NCBI GenBank assembly: GCA_964652975.1
Contig: CAZZCN010000005.1
Coordinates: forward strand, 1-64,000
DNA from: CAZZCN01 sp964652975
GTDB taxonomy: Bacteria; Bacillota; Clostridia; Saccharofermentanales; UBA5734
Reading direction: 5' to 3'
Length of the DNA stretch: 64,000 bases
Positions 33,833 to 42,026 of the stretch are shown piece after piece. The notes under the pieces were generated by a model. The model searched no databases. It was not told where the DNA came from and saw only the letters and a program-made list of their open reading frames with translations. Numbering within the stretch: position 1 is the first letter of the stretch; every line of letters begins with the position of its first letter. The translations under genes and the position numbers were made by a program.

Positions 33833-34450
33833 AAATCTTTCGAACCGCTCTTTCGTCGCTTTACAAATAGGGCATAATTCAGGCGGATTCTCTCGTGCAC
33901 AAAGATATCCACATACCTTGCAGCGCCAGACCGGATATCTATCTTTTGCAAAAGGGGTATCCGTATTATAGTTCGGGCTATGACCACTTGCGGCAGGAGC
34001 ACCTATATCCGGGCTGGTTTCATTACTAGCTGGTGTTTTTGTTAAAGGTGTTGTGGGTGTTTCTACAGAATTCGCATCGGGTTTCAATAATGCTCTAGGG
34101 TTAATTCTACGCTCAGGAATGGGTTTAATATCTTTTTTGTTGTCAAAAATATCCTTGGAAACATATAGTCCACAGTAGCACATCCCGAAATCTGACAGGT
34201 CAGGATCCCTGTAATCGCACGGACACACAAGGTCGAGATCGTTTTCTTTAATTCCTGATGAAAGCCTGCACGGGCAGCTTTGATAGCCGTATCGGTTTTC
34301 GTTGATTAGCAAGCCATTCATTAGAAATATAACTGCTTCCTTGTCCGGGTTCAGAAAATAGCCTGAGCGCGAAGCATTAGATAAAATACTCTGATATAAC
34401 TCTTCCTTTGCTTGTTCGGTAGGTTGATATTTTATTCTTTCGTCTTCCAT
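33827..34450 (-). CDS. Ferredoxin-thioredoxin reductase catalytic chain fused to a rubredoxin-like domain
   Basis: Residues 1-115 are the FTR catalytic fold: cysteine pairs CPC (59, 61), CPC (76, 78) and CYC (91, 93), which in the family hold a [4Fe-4S] cluster and the active disulfide. Residues 118-170 form a Pro/Thr/Ser/Asn-rich linker. Residues 172-207 (YPVWRCKVCGYLC...CPICKA) are a rubredoxin/rubrerythrin-type iron knuckle pair with Cys177, 180, 193 and 196. Electrons could pass through the iron site to the cluster. The next gene on the strand encodes a glutaredoxin-like partner. No FTR variable chain is visible, as in non-photosynthetic bacteria. Confidence 0.88.
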   Translation of the reverse strand: MEDERIKYQPTEQAKEELYQSILSNASRSGYFLNPDKEAVIFLMNGLLINENRYGYQSCPCRLSSGIKENDLDLVCPCDYRDPDLSDFGMCYCGLYVSKDIFDNKKDIKPIPERRINPRALLKPDANSVETPTTPLTKTPASNETSPDIGAPAASGHSPNYNTDTPFAKDRYPVWRCKVCGYLCARENPPELCPICKATKERFERFS

Positions 34451-34518
34451 TTAAGGCCCCGCTTTCTTCGAACATAATATTCAAAAGCTTGAGAATTAAG
34501 TCCAAAATCATATATTCC

Positions 34519-34806
34519 TTATTCTAACAGTTCCTTTATCTTATCCGGATCGTATCCGACAATACATTCACTGTCATTTATTATTATGGTCGGGTATGCA
34601 ATATGATCTGTATGTTCTTCCATGATTTTAGTTGCCAGGTCAGCTTCATTCCAATCCAACAAGTCGATATCCACATAAGAATATTTGACACCTAGCTTTC
34701 CAAGATAGTTTTTAGTTTTAGCACACCATCCGCAGGTGCTTAATGCAAAAAGAACAACCTCTCCTTTTTCTTCACCGTCTACTTGCTTTTCAAATCCAAG
34801 TTTCAT
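34519..34806 (-). CDS. Glutaredoxin-like thiol-redox protein
   Basis: 95 residues with a thioredoxin fold and active site CGWC (25-28) after beta-strand VVLFALS; cis-Pro in YPTIIIND. ATG 34806 (MKLGFEKQ) is preceded by AAAGGACAGG; the upstream open frame enters a dispersed intergenic repeat. It lies 68 bases before the ferredoxin-thioredoxin reductase gene on the same strand, so it is the likely substrate of that enzyme. Confidence 0.87.
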   Translation of the reverse strand: MKLGFEKQVDGEEKGEVVLFALSTCGWCAKTKNYLGKLGVKYSYVDIDLLDWNEADLATKIMEEHTDHIAYPTIIINDSECIVGYDPDKIKELLE

Positions 34807-34835
34807 ATTACAACCTGTCCTTTCCGTTTCATTAA

Positions 34836-34889
34836 GTTTGCCGAATGCGTTTTGATGGCACATATATTATATAGCTTGATTAAAAACGC
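34836..34889. repeat. Dispersed intergenic repeat, copy B
   Basis: TTTGCCGAATGCGTTTTGATGGCACATATATTAT... ending in AAAACGC at 34889. It shares over 30 consecutive near-identical bases with copy C and lies in the gap before the glutaredoxin gene. Confidence 0.85.
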
Positions 34890-34893
34890 AATA

Positions 34894-35364
34894 CTACTCA
34901 TGCCTCTTCATTTTTACTTCGCGATCGATTTCCCTTTTAACCTGTTTTTGTGCCAGTGCATCACGCTTGTCATGAAGTTTCTTGCCTTTTGCTACACCGA
35001 CTTCGATTTTAACTCTTCCACTGCTCAGGTAACATTTTGTCGGTATCAATGTAAGACCTTCCTGCTTGACCACTCCGTATAGACGCATTATCTCCCGCTT
35101 ATGCATCAAAAGTTTTCTTGTTCTCAAAGGATCCTTGTTAAAACGGTTCCCCTGCTCAAACGGACTTATATGTGCGCCAAGAAGCCATATCTCTCCCTGC
35201 TTGACGGCTATATAGCTCTCTTTCAAATTAATTTTGCCCTGCCTTATGGATTTTACTTCGGTGCCCGAAAGTTCAATGCCGGCTTCTAATTTCTCTTCTA
35301 TTGTATAGTCGTGAAAAGCTTTTCTGTTGTCAGCCAGTACTTTGTACCTTTTTTCCTGTGTCAT
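34894..35364 (-). CDS. smpB: SsrA-binding protein (trans-translation)
   Basis: 156-residue OB-fold partner of tmRNA in ribosome rescue. Characteristic stretches: DNRKAFHDYTIEEKLEAGIEL, GTEVKSIRQGKINLKESY and the basic tail GKKLHDKRDALAQKQVKREIDR. ATG 35364 is chosen since GGAG sits seven bases upstream; the ATG two codons earlier overlaps that site. No ssrA gene is recognisable in the window. Confidence 0.95.
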   Translation of the reverse strand: MTQEKRYKVLADNRKAFHDYTIEEKLEAGIELSGTEVKSIRQGKINLKESYIAVKQGEIWLLGAHISPFEQGNRFNKDPLRTRKLLMHKREIMRLYGVVKQEGLTLIPTKCYLSSGRVKIEVGVAKGKKLHDKRDALAQKQVKREIDREVKMKRHE

Positions 35365-35531
35365 GAACATCTCCGTTCCAAATAAGTTTGCTACAAAATT
35401 TATTATAACAGAATTATGGTTTTTTTTCTGAATTTTTTACGCTTTTACATTTTCAAACTTGCATAAAATTTATTTTTCTTGCAAAAATACTTTATTCACT
35501 TTTTTTTGCAAGAATTCAATAGTTTTACACA

Positions 35532-35637
35532 CTATCCACAAAGTTATCCACAATTTGTAATTCATTTTGGCTTTATATAGATTGATTTTTCAATTTTTTT
35601 GATAACTTATCCACAACATTTTTCATTTTGTGGATTA
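35532..35637. promoter_or_regulatory. Cluster of DnaA-box-like sites
   Basis: Two perfect TTATCCACA boxes at 35544-35552 and 35607-35615, one-mismatch boxes CTATCCACA at 35532-35540 and TAATCCACA on the minus strand at 35629-35637, with T-rich DNA between them. Gene strand bias does not change across the site, which argues against it being the main replication origin. Confidence 0.6.
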
Positions 35638-35808
35638 TTCATTATTAGAATTATGAATGTTTTTATTAATTTTTATTTGAATTATTACTCTGAAATTTCT
35701 ACTTTTTAGACAAACTTTTTCTGTAATTATTGGTTGAAATTCCGTATTGATTTTTCTAGAATTCCCGTAGTATTTTACAGAAATATTACAATATGAAATC
35801 AGAGTCAT

Positions 35809-35844
35809 GAATTCTTGCAAATGCAAGAATTCGCATTTAAATGC
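35809..35844. repeat. Adjacent palindromes
   Basis: GAATTCTTGCA/TGCAAGAATTC (11-base arms, two-base centre, 35809-35832) directly followed by the perfect palindrome GCATTTAAATGC (35833-35844). TTGCAAGAATTC also occurs at 35506-35517. Confidence 0.9.
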
Positions 35845-36238
35845 TGTCCCATTTCATGAATAATCTATGAATATTGATTTGATAGGCTCTTACGCACTGT
35901 CAGTTGCGGAGATTGAATCCTCAAGTTGATTTTGCATGCATCAAGCAGCTGCTGCACAGGTATTTTACGCAGTTTATATTTTACAGAATCATTACATGAA
36001 TATTACATTGAAATGCAGTGATGTACAGTGCAATACTATGAAGTAATGAGAAATATAGTGGAATATATTGAAGCAAAATGAGAATGAGAAATATATAGAA
36101 ATATTGCGAATCAATGTAAAATATAGTGAGCTAAAGCGAAAGAAAACGAAATGTTGTAAATCGCTATAAAATACTGTGGATTGAAATGAAAATTAGTGAT
36201 GCACTATGAAAAACAATTATATTAATGGTGATTTCGTT

Positions 36239-37279
36239 TTATGCAAGTCCCAGAGACGGATATGCATTAAGATCAAGTCCATCAACTCTTCCATTCATGA
36301 ATGCAAAGGTGCCGGCTGCAGCAATCATCGCGGCATTATCCGTGCAAAGGATCATCGGAGGGATGTGCAGATTCATATTTTGTTCCTTTGCTTTTGCCCG
36401 CATAGTTGTTCGCAAGGCGCTGTTTGCTGAAACGCCGCCAGCTATGCATACCGTTCTTTGTGAATATCTATTAGCTGCCTCAAAAGTGTGATCTGAAAGC
36501 ACATCAACAATTGCTTGTTGAAAGCTTGCGGTAAAATCAGGATAGTCAATCACATCACTCAACTTGTTCCCTTCCTTTTGTGCCTGCATTTCAAGCCTGT
36601 TAAGGTAATTTAGAGCTGATGTTTTGACTCCGCTGAAAGAAAAGTCCAATGAACCTTCGGGGAATCTGGTTTTCGGAAAAGGAATCGCGTAGGGGTTACC
36701 TCCGCGAGAGGCACTGTCAATAAGCGGACCGCCTGGATAGCCTAATCCGCAGGCACGGGCTATTTTGTCAAAAGCCTCACCCGGAGCATCATCTCTTGTT
36801 CTTGCAATAACCTCATATGAGTAGTTTTCGTTTACCAACACAATATGACTATGTCCACCTGATGCTACAAGACAGATAAACGGTGGATTTAATTCAGGGT
36901 TGCCTAAAAGGTTGGCCGCAATATGTCCTTCAATATGATTGACACCCACTAAAGGTTTTTTGAGTACGGCAGACAGTCCCTTCGCCGCACAAAGCCCAAC
37001 AAGAAGTGCACCGACAAGTCCGGGTCCGTAAGTTACAGCTATAGCATCAATCTCATCTAGCGTATGTCCACTTTTAGTAAGAGCCTCGTCAATTACAGGC
37101 AATACAGACTCGACATGAAGTCTTGACGCGATTTCAGGAACTACACCTCCGTATTGCTTGTGTAAGTCAACCTGAGACGCAATTATATTTGATAGAATCT
37201 CTCTTCCCCCGCGAACGACCGCAGCAGCTGTCTCATCACAGGAAGATTCAATTCCGAGGCATAAAAATTCATTATCCAT
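36239..37279 (-). CDS. tsaD: tRNA N6-adenosine threonylcarbamoyltransferase
   Basis: Catalytic subunit that installs t6A37 on ANN-decoding tRNAs. Landmarks are LGIESSCDETAAAVV, the metal site NHIEGHIAA, SGGHSHIVLV and a C-terminal ASKH-fold motif GGVSANSALR. From the ATG at 37279 (MDNEFLCLG) the length is 346 residues, normal. The frame stays open upstream to 37390 and none of the internal starts has a strong ribosome binding site, so the true start may be up to 37 codons earlier. Confidence 0.93.
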   Translation of the reverse strand: MDNEFLCLGIESSCDETAAAVVRGGREILSNIIASQVDLHKQYGGVVPEIASRLHVESVLPVIDEALTKSGHTLDEIDAIAVTYGPGLVGALLVGLCAAKGLSAVLKKPLVGVNHIEGHIAANLLGNPELNPPFICLVASGGHSHIVLVNENYSYEVIARTRDDAPGEAFDKIARACGLGYPGGPLIDSASRGGNPYAIPFPKTRFPEGSLDFSFSGVKTSALNYLNRLEMQAQKEGNKLSDVIDYPDFTASFQQAIVDVLSDHTFEAANRYSQRTVCIAGGVSANSALRTTMRAKAKEQNMNLHIPPMILCTDNAAMIAAAGTFAFMNGRVDGLDLNAYPSLGLA

Positions 37280-37552
37280 TTTCATAATAATTTTGGCCAT
37301 CCATTTTTTATTAATATGAGTTTTACTTTCAGTGAAATTGGTTAAATGCAATTTGTAATCGGGTAATCTATCATCCATGCGCATTTCCACATAAACAAGT
37401 CGATTTCGTATTATTTACTGTTTCCATTTTCAAAAGAACATCAACATTTTAACACATTTTTCAACTAAAAATGATATAATTAGAAATATTTTACCCCCGC
37501 TCGGGGAAAAATTGTAATCGATGCGGCATTTCGAAAGCCACCAGGAGCAGGA

Positions 37553-38587
37553 ATGATTTTTTTTAAGAAAATAGACCCTTACAGGATAGACAGAAATAAT
37601 GAAGGCCTTAAGCCTTTTGTCAAATTTGTCGTTCTGCCGTTATCAATTTTCTCAGTTTTACTGGTTGCTCTTGGAATTTATACATTTACAAATGCAAACC
37701 GAATCATGAGAAGCGAGTCCAAGGCAATGGAGGAATTTGCAAACAACATCCTTCCGTCTTATTCTATTGCCTCATTCAAGTCTTTAGACGGGTTGACATC
37801 AATAAGCGGTTGGCTTTTCCCATCAAAGGGCAAGGCGATAAGCACCGTTGTAATGGTCCATGGCAATGGTCAGAACCGCCTTGAATACGATGCTGCTACA
37901 GTCGACATATATGAGTTTTTCATAAGTAGAGGGTATAACGTATTTTCATTTGATTTAAGGCATTCCGGTAATTCTGCCGGCAGTTTGTCAACTTTCGGGT
38001 ATAGCGAATGGGAGGATGTGGTCTCTGCCATTGCATATGTAAGAAGAGCCACAACAACGAAGAATGTTCTGCTATATGGATTTGACAGCGGAGTTACCGC
38101 GTCTCTTATCGCTTCCACTAAGCTTATGGAACCAGGACAGTCTCCAGATGACGTCCCCACGGCTATTGCTGATCTGGGATTTGACCAGAGTTATATAAAA
38201 GGTATGATCCTGGACTCTCCTCTAGTCTCTTCAGACGACTACATAAGATATGTCTGTCAGGAGAAAATTTTTGCCGGGAAGCTAATCGGACAGTATACAA
38301 TCCCTTATGCTATAAGGCTTTCCGCAAAAAGCGAACAGAAATTCAACCTTGCCTCGATTCTTGCCAGGACTCAGATTCCGGTTCACCTAATTTTGCAGAT
38401 GCATCCAAGCGATTTTCTTAATGACAGGGGCATGGCTTTAATCAATGAAAGAACACGCCTTTTTCCTAATCATACCAGTGTATATAAAAGTAATGAAAAA
38501 GTAGCGTCTGATCCGTTTCTAACAGACCCCAAGAAATATCTTGACTCTATTGATGCCTATCTGAAAAGGTTTATCTCGATTTCTTAA
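37553..38587 (+). CDS. Membrane-anchored alpha/beta hydrolase with altered nucleophile elbow
   Basis: 344 residues of the YqkD-like alpha/beta hydrolase group. A membrane segment at about 23-45 anchors it; the remainder should face outside. The oxyanion segment MVHGNGQN (101-108) and FSFDLRHSGNS are typical. The nucleophile elbow reads GFDSG (176-180), with Asp178 where family members have Ser (GxSxG); the acid and histidine are also not clear. It may use an Asp nucleophile or be inactive. AGGAG before ATG 37553. Monocistronic, transcribed against its neighbours. Confidence 0.82.
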   Translation: MIFFKKIDPYRIDRNNEGLKPFVKFVVLPLSIFSVLLVALGIYTFTNANRIMRSESKAMEEFANNILPSYSIASFKSLDGLTSISGWLFPSKGKAISTVVMVHGNGQNRLEYDAATVDIYEFFISRGYNVFSFDLRHSGNSAGSLSTFGYSEWEDVVSAIAYVRRATTTKNVLLYGFDSGVTASLIASTKLMEPGQSPDDVPTAIADLGFDQSYIKGMILDSPLVSSDDYIRYVCQEKIFAGKLIGQYTIPYAIRLSAKSEQKFNLASILARTQIPVHLILQMHPSDFLNDRGMALINERTRLFPNHTSVYKSNEKVASDPFLTDPKKYLDSIDAYLKRFISIS

Positions 38588-38661
38588 TGATTTGGTCTTT
38601 GATTTTGTTTTTTCTCTCATTATAGTGTTCTGAAAATTATATGATCTTATCCATGAGTTTC

Positions 38662-38693
38662 TAATTGTTAATTGTTAATTGTTAATTGTTAAA
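38662..38693. repeat. 7-bp tandem repeat
   Basis: Four to five head-to-tail copies of TAATTGT in the gap between two convergent genes. Confidence 0.9.
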
Positions 38694-38750
38694 TACTTTT
38701 GGAACTCTTTTAACGTCGCGTGCTTTTTAGCATCGTGTTCTTTTCTTAAC

Positions 38751-41123
38751 CTATTGCGCTTTTTCGTAACTTTTTGTGCTTTTCAGTTTCTTATAGTTTT
38801 CGCCAGACAAATATCTGGGAATAAAAACCACATACAGAAGCAGCAACAAGAGGCTGGCGGCAAAAATCATAAGTCCTTCGATGAGACCCGGTGTCATGTA
38901 GTTGAATCTAATGACATTATCTCCCTTAGGAACTTCCACGGACATGAAGCCAACGTTGCTTTTTATTATTTCTGCCTTTTTGCCGTTAACCGTTGCAGTC
39001 CATCCGGGCTCGTACGGAACAGTAAAAAAGACAAGATTGCTCTTGGTCGTTTTTATTTTCGCATCAAATCCAAGGTTGTCGCGCTCGAAATAATATGCAG
39101 CCTCACTCCTTCTGTCTTCGCAGTCAGCAGTAAGAGTCTCGTCACTGGTGTCAGGATATTCTGTTGATTCATATTTCTGAAAAAGAGTTGAGTATTTAGC
39201 AGCTTCCTTGGTATCAAGTACAATTGCTTTAAGCAATACACGTTCTTTTACCTCATCGGAATAATTGTCCCAATCCTTGCGTGTGATATAGTTGTCATAG
39301 GTAAATCCATAAGGTATGTAGTTACTGTTTTCCCATATTCCGAAACCGTTTTGGGTGGCAATCTTTTTGTCAAATCCGACGGCGCTAACCGTGGCTTCGT
39401 TTTTGCCGTCAAAAAGATACTTAACAGAAAGGAACGACCTTACTGCGATTCTCTCGAGCTTGGGTCTTGAGGCGACGTTTCGTTCGACACCTATTGCTGT
39501 GTAGAAATCTACAATGGATCCTGGAACCACACTGTGGAATGCCTGTATCGTCGGTATTCTCCAGAACATGCCGGAATTCTCCTCACCTTCGGTGACGTCT
39601 ATTCTAATATTCCTCAAATCCGGCAAATCGAACTTTTCGCGGCCCTTAATATTGCGTTCAACATAAGCCGAGGTATCCGAAATTCCGCTGTATCTACCAA
39701 GTATGATATTGAAATTTGCATATCCGATTATAAATAACGAAAGTAAGACCAGTGTCATAAAGTTGAAATTCTTTGACTCTCTTTTTACAACAAAAATCAA
39801 GAAATACACAAACGAAAGACCCAGCACAACAATTCCCAGATAAGCCCAGAGCCTTTCGGGGTACGCTGCCAAAGGCTTTTCGGTGGTGGGATTGTTGATT
39901 ATCCCAAGAGGTACGGCTATTGCAGCTGATATCACAGCAGTCCAGAAAATTCCGCTTTTAATCTCCTTTTGGGTGCATTTCTCAAGCATTTTGGCGGTTG
40001 CAAGCGCCATCATAAGGACGAGAACAAAAAACCATCTCGTATAGTAGCTGCTGCTCAGCAATTGAAAAGATGCATTCAACGGTGGAATAAAAGCCATTAA
40101 AATCAATGTGAAAACAATTCTGCCAGTCCAGTCTTTTTTTGTCCTTTTCATCCAGGCAAAAGGACCTACCATTCCAAAAAGCGGCAGCCATGCAGTAACT
40201 GAAGACCATTTCGCACCTGCATCAGGGTAGAAATTAAGCTGCGATGGTATTTCCGGTGGAAAGAAAAACGCTTGAAGAATCTGGAACGGCCTTTGTATCT
40301 CATAGTAAGTTATCAAAGCCCAGCCCGAAAGCCTGTTCCCTGCACGAGGCAGCTGCAGCGTAGTAAGAATTGCAGGGAAAACGATGAAAGCCGCCATAGC
40401 AAATCCCACCGCTGATTCAAATATCAGTGCTAAAAACTTTTTGAGGTTGAATTTCGGCCACGCACCGTGGTAAAGCCTGATGTAAAAATAAATGACAATA
40501 AAAACAACTTCAGTTACAAAAAAGTAGTAGTTGCAGAGCGCATTTATAAAAACAGTGATTGCAAATATGCCTTTCCTGTCAGTCTCCATAAACTCTTCAA
40601 GTCCGTAAAGCAACAGCGGGAAAAGCGCAATCGCATCGTTGAAGTGGTTGAAGAAGATGTTATATATAGAAAAGGAAGAAAACGCATAAAGGAGGGCTGC
40701 GAAAAGCACATAATTCTTGTTTTTAACGAATCGCATCAGATAAAGGTAGGCGGTCACCCCTGAAACAGCGAACTTAAGGCATAGCACCCAGGGAATCGCC
40801 ATAGGCACAATACTGGGAGGCAAAACAAGCTGTGTAAGAAAGAACGGGCTGCCTATAAGATAAAAAGCATATGACCCGATGAAATTCGCACCTAGATCTG
40901 TGTTCCAGTTCCAGAAAACATTACCGCTTTTAACAGCTTCGTTTGCAAGAACATTAAAAGGGATCTGCTGGCAGTTAAAATCTCCCAGATAAAAGAAATA
41001 ACCCTTGTCCATTATTATGTAAGGGAGAAAAAACGCCGCAGAAAGGAAAAATGACAATATGAAAACAAACCACAGAGCTTTTTTCGTGCTGTAATCGTTG
41101 ATATTAAAATTTGACAACTTCAT
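38751..41123 (-). CDS. YfhO-family multi-pass membrane protein
   Basis: 790 residues with about a dozen hydrophobic segments across residues 15-480 and a large hydrophilic C-terminal domain closed by one more segment near 765. The order (cytoplasmic N-terminus, GT-C-like loop FLGDFNCQQIP after the first helix, C-terminal extracytoplasmic domain) matches YfhO proteins, which glycosylate lipoteichoic acid or related polymers in Firmicutes. FTVPYEPGWTATVNGK is a family-typical segment. The target polymer here is unknown. Start ATG 41123 with AAGGGG upstream. Confidence 0.85.
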   Translation of the reverse strand: MKLSNFNINDYSTKKALWFVFILSFFLSAAFFLPYIIMDKGYFFYLGDFNCQQIPFNVLANEAVKSGNVFWNWNTDLGANFIGSYAFYLIGSPFFLTQLVLPPSIVPMAIPWVLCLKFAVSGVTAYLYLMRFVKNKNYVLFAALLYAFSSFSIYNIFFNHFNDAIALFPLLLYGLEEFMETDRKGIFAITVFINALCNYYFFVTEVVFIVIYFYIRLYHGAWPKFNLKKFLALIFESAVGFAMAAFIVFPAILTTLQLPRAGNRLSGWALITYYEIQRPFQILQAFFFPPEIPSQLNFYPDAGAKWSSVTAWLPLFGMVGPFAWMKRTKKDWTGRIVFTLILMAFIPPLNASFQLLSSSYYTRWFFVLVLMMALATAKMLEKCTQKEIKSGIFWTAVISAAIAVPLGIINNPTTEKPLAAYPERLWAYLGIVVLGLSFVYFLIFVVKRESKNFNFMTLVLLSLFIIGYANFNIILGRYSGISDTSAYVERNIKGREKFDLPDLRNIRIDVTEGEENSGMFWRIPTIQAFHSVVPGSIVDFYTAIGVERNVASRPKLERIAVRSFLSVKYLFDGKNEATVSAVGFDKKIATQNGFGIWENSNYIPYGFTYDNYITRKDWDNYSDEVKERVLLKAIVLDTKEAAKYSTLFQKYESTEYPDTSDETLTADCEDRRSEAAYYFERDNLGFDAKIKTTKSNLVFFTVPYEPGWTATVNGKKAEIIKSNVGFMSVEVPKGDNVIRFNYMTPGLIEGLMIFAASLLLLLLYVVFIPRYLSGENYKKLKSTKSYEKAQ

Positions 41124-41244
41124 AACTCATGTGCCCCTTAAGTTTTTAATGATTGTAACAAATATACGAAAAATGTTCAACATTTGTTCCATGGAATGCT
41201 ATAGCAAACTTATTTATGTTATATAATTGAAAATACTAATAAAT

Positions 41245-41324
41245 AGTTTGTCGAATGCGTTTTGATGGCACATATATTATGTAACTTAACTCAAAACGCT
41301 ATATACAAACTGTTTCAAAACGCT
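41245..41324. repeat. Dispersed intergenic repeat, copy C
   Basis: AGTTTGTCGAATGCGTTTTGATGGCACATATATTAT..., inverted ends GCGTTTTGA (41257-41265) and TCAAAACGC (41291-41299), then a second TCAAAACGCT (41315-41324) reaching the dut stop codon. Related TTTCAAAACGCTA fragments lie at 46805-46827 and 62013-62036. Confidence 0.85.
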
Positions 41325-42006
41325 ATTTTACACCGCTTGACCCGAATCCTCCGCCCCTGTTGTGTCCGATATCCTCGACACTTTCTACAACCTGCCATTT
41401 GATGGAAGGTACGCGTTGCAAGACAATCTGCGCTATTCTATCTCCGGGTGAAATTTTATATGTTCCCTGCAAATTACCCTTGGATGTTACAGTATAAAGT
41501 TCTGATGCCGTATTAATCCCATTATCACAATCCGACATATCCTGATCATTAACTGATCCCCCCTCTGTATTGACTTTGGAAGATATGGCATGAATTCCTG
41601 TTGAAAAATTAATCACAGGATCTTTACCTGCAAATATCCTGCTTGTATCATCATTATGCAAATCACTTGCTTTTGGATCAAAACACTTGCTTTCATTGGT
41701 CATCAACACTTTGATCTCATCACGGAATCCTGAGTCGATTGTTCCCGGGGAATTAGGTATCCTAAGTGGCGTGTTAAGTGAAAGCCCGCTTCTTGGCCTT
41801 ACCTGGATTTCGTAGCCTCTAGGTATTGCCACCTTTATTCCTGTAGGTATAAGCATGGTCTGGCCGGGTGCGATTATGACTTCCTCGGCAGCAACAATAT
41901 CCATGCCCGCATCTCCTGCATTCGCATAAAAAGGCAATTTTACATTCTCTCTGCAGATTGTTACACTGATTGGTATTTCCATGTCTTCATCGTCTACTTT
42001 TACCAT
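41323..42006 (-). CDS. dut: dUTP diphosphatase with an internal insertion
   Basis: Trimeric dUTPase; hydrolyses dUTP to dUMP. All five motifs are present: AGDAGMDI (30-37), PRSGLSL (71-77), NSPGTIDSGFRDEI (85-98), GDRIAQIVL (188-196) and NRGGGFGSSG (216-225). Between motifs 3 and 4 lie about 80 residues (104-184) where homologues have about 10; the insert is hydrophilic, Asp/Asn/Ser-rich. Without it the length is the usual 150. GGGGG lies before ATG 42006. Cotranscribed with the U32 gene 20 bases upstream. Confidence 0.92.
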   Translation of the reverse strand: MVKVDDEDMEIPISVTICRENVKLPFYANAGDAGMDIVAAEEVIIAPGQTMLIPTGIKVAIPRGYEIQVRPRSGLSLNTPLRIPNSPGTIDSGFRDEIKVLMTNESKCFDPKASDLHNDDTSRIFAGKDPVINFSTGIHAISSKVNTEGGSVNDQDMSDCDNGINTASELYTVTSKGNLQGTYKISPGDRIAQIVLQRVPSIKWQVVESVEDIGHNRGGGFGSSGVK

Positions 42007-42026
42007 TCTGGCATTCCCCCGTTTTA

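Larger units (their letters stand above)
35365..36238. other. Long intergenic region with DnaA-box cluster, palindromes and a C-poor tract
   Basis: An 874-base gene-free region between tsaD and smpB. The left part (to about 35700) is T-rich and holds the DnaA-like boxes; 35506-35844 holds TTGCAAGAATTC motifs and palindromes; 36000-36230 is A/G-rich and strongly C-poor. No RNA gene or conserved open frame was recognised. Confidence 0.7.

Noticed and set aside
35365..36238. Chromosome replication origin
   Set aside because: DnaA boxes and AT-rich DNA are present, but gene orientation is predominantly minus on both sides, dnaA/dnaN are absent, and only two boxes are perfect. I report it as a DnaA-box cluster only.
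35365..36238. tmRNA (ssrA) next to smpB
   Set aside because: No GGGG-type 5' end, no tRNA-like 3' half with CCA and no tag-encoding reading frame could be found; the region is too poor in G+C.
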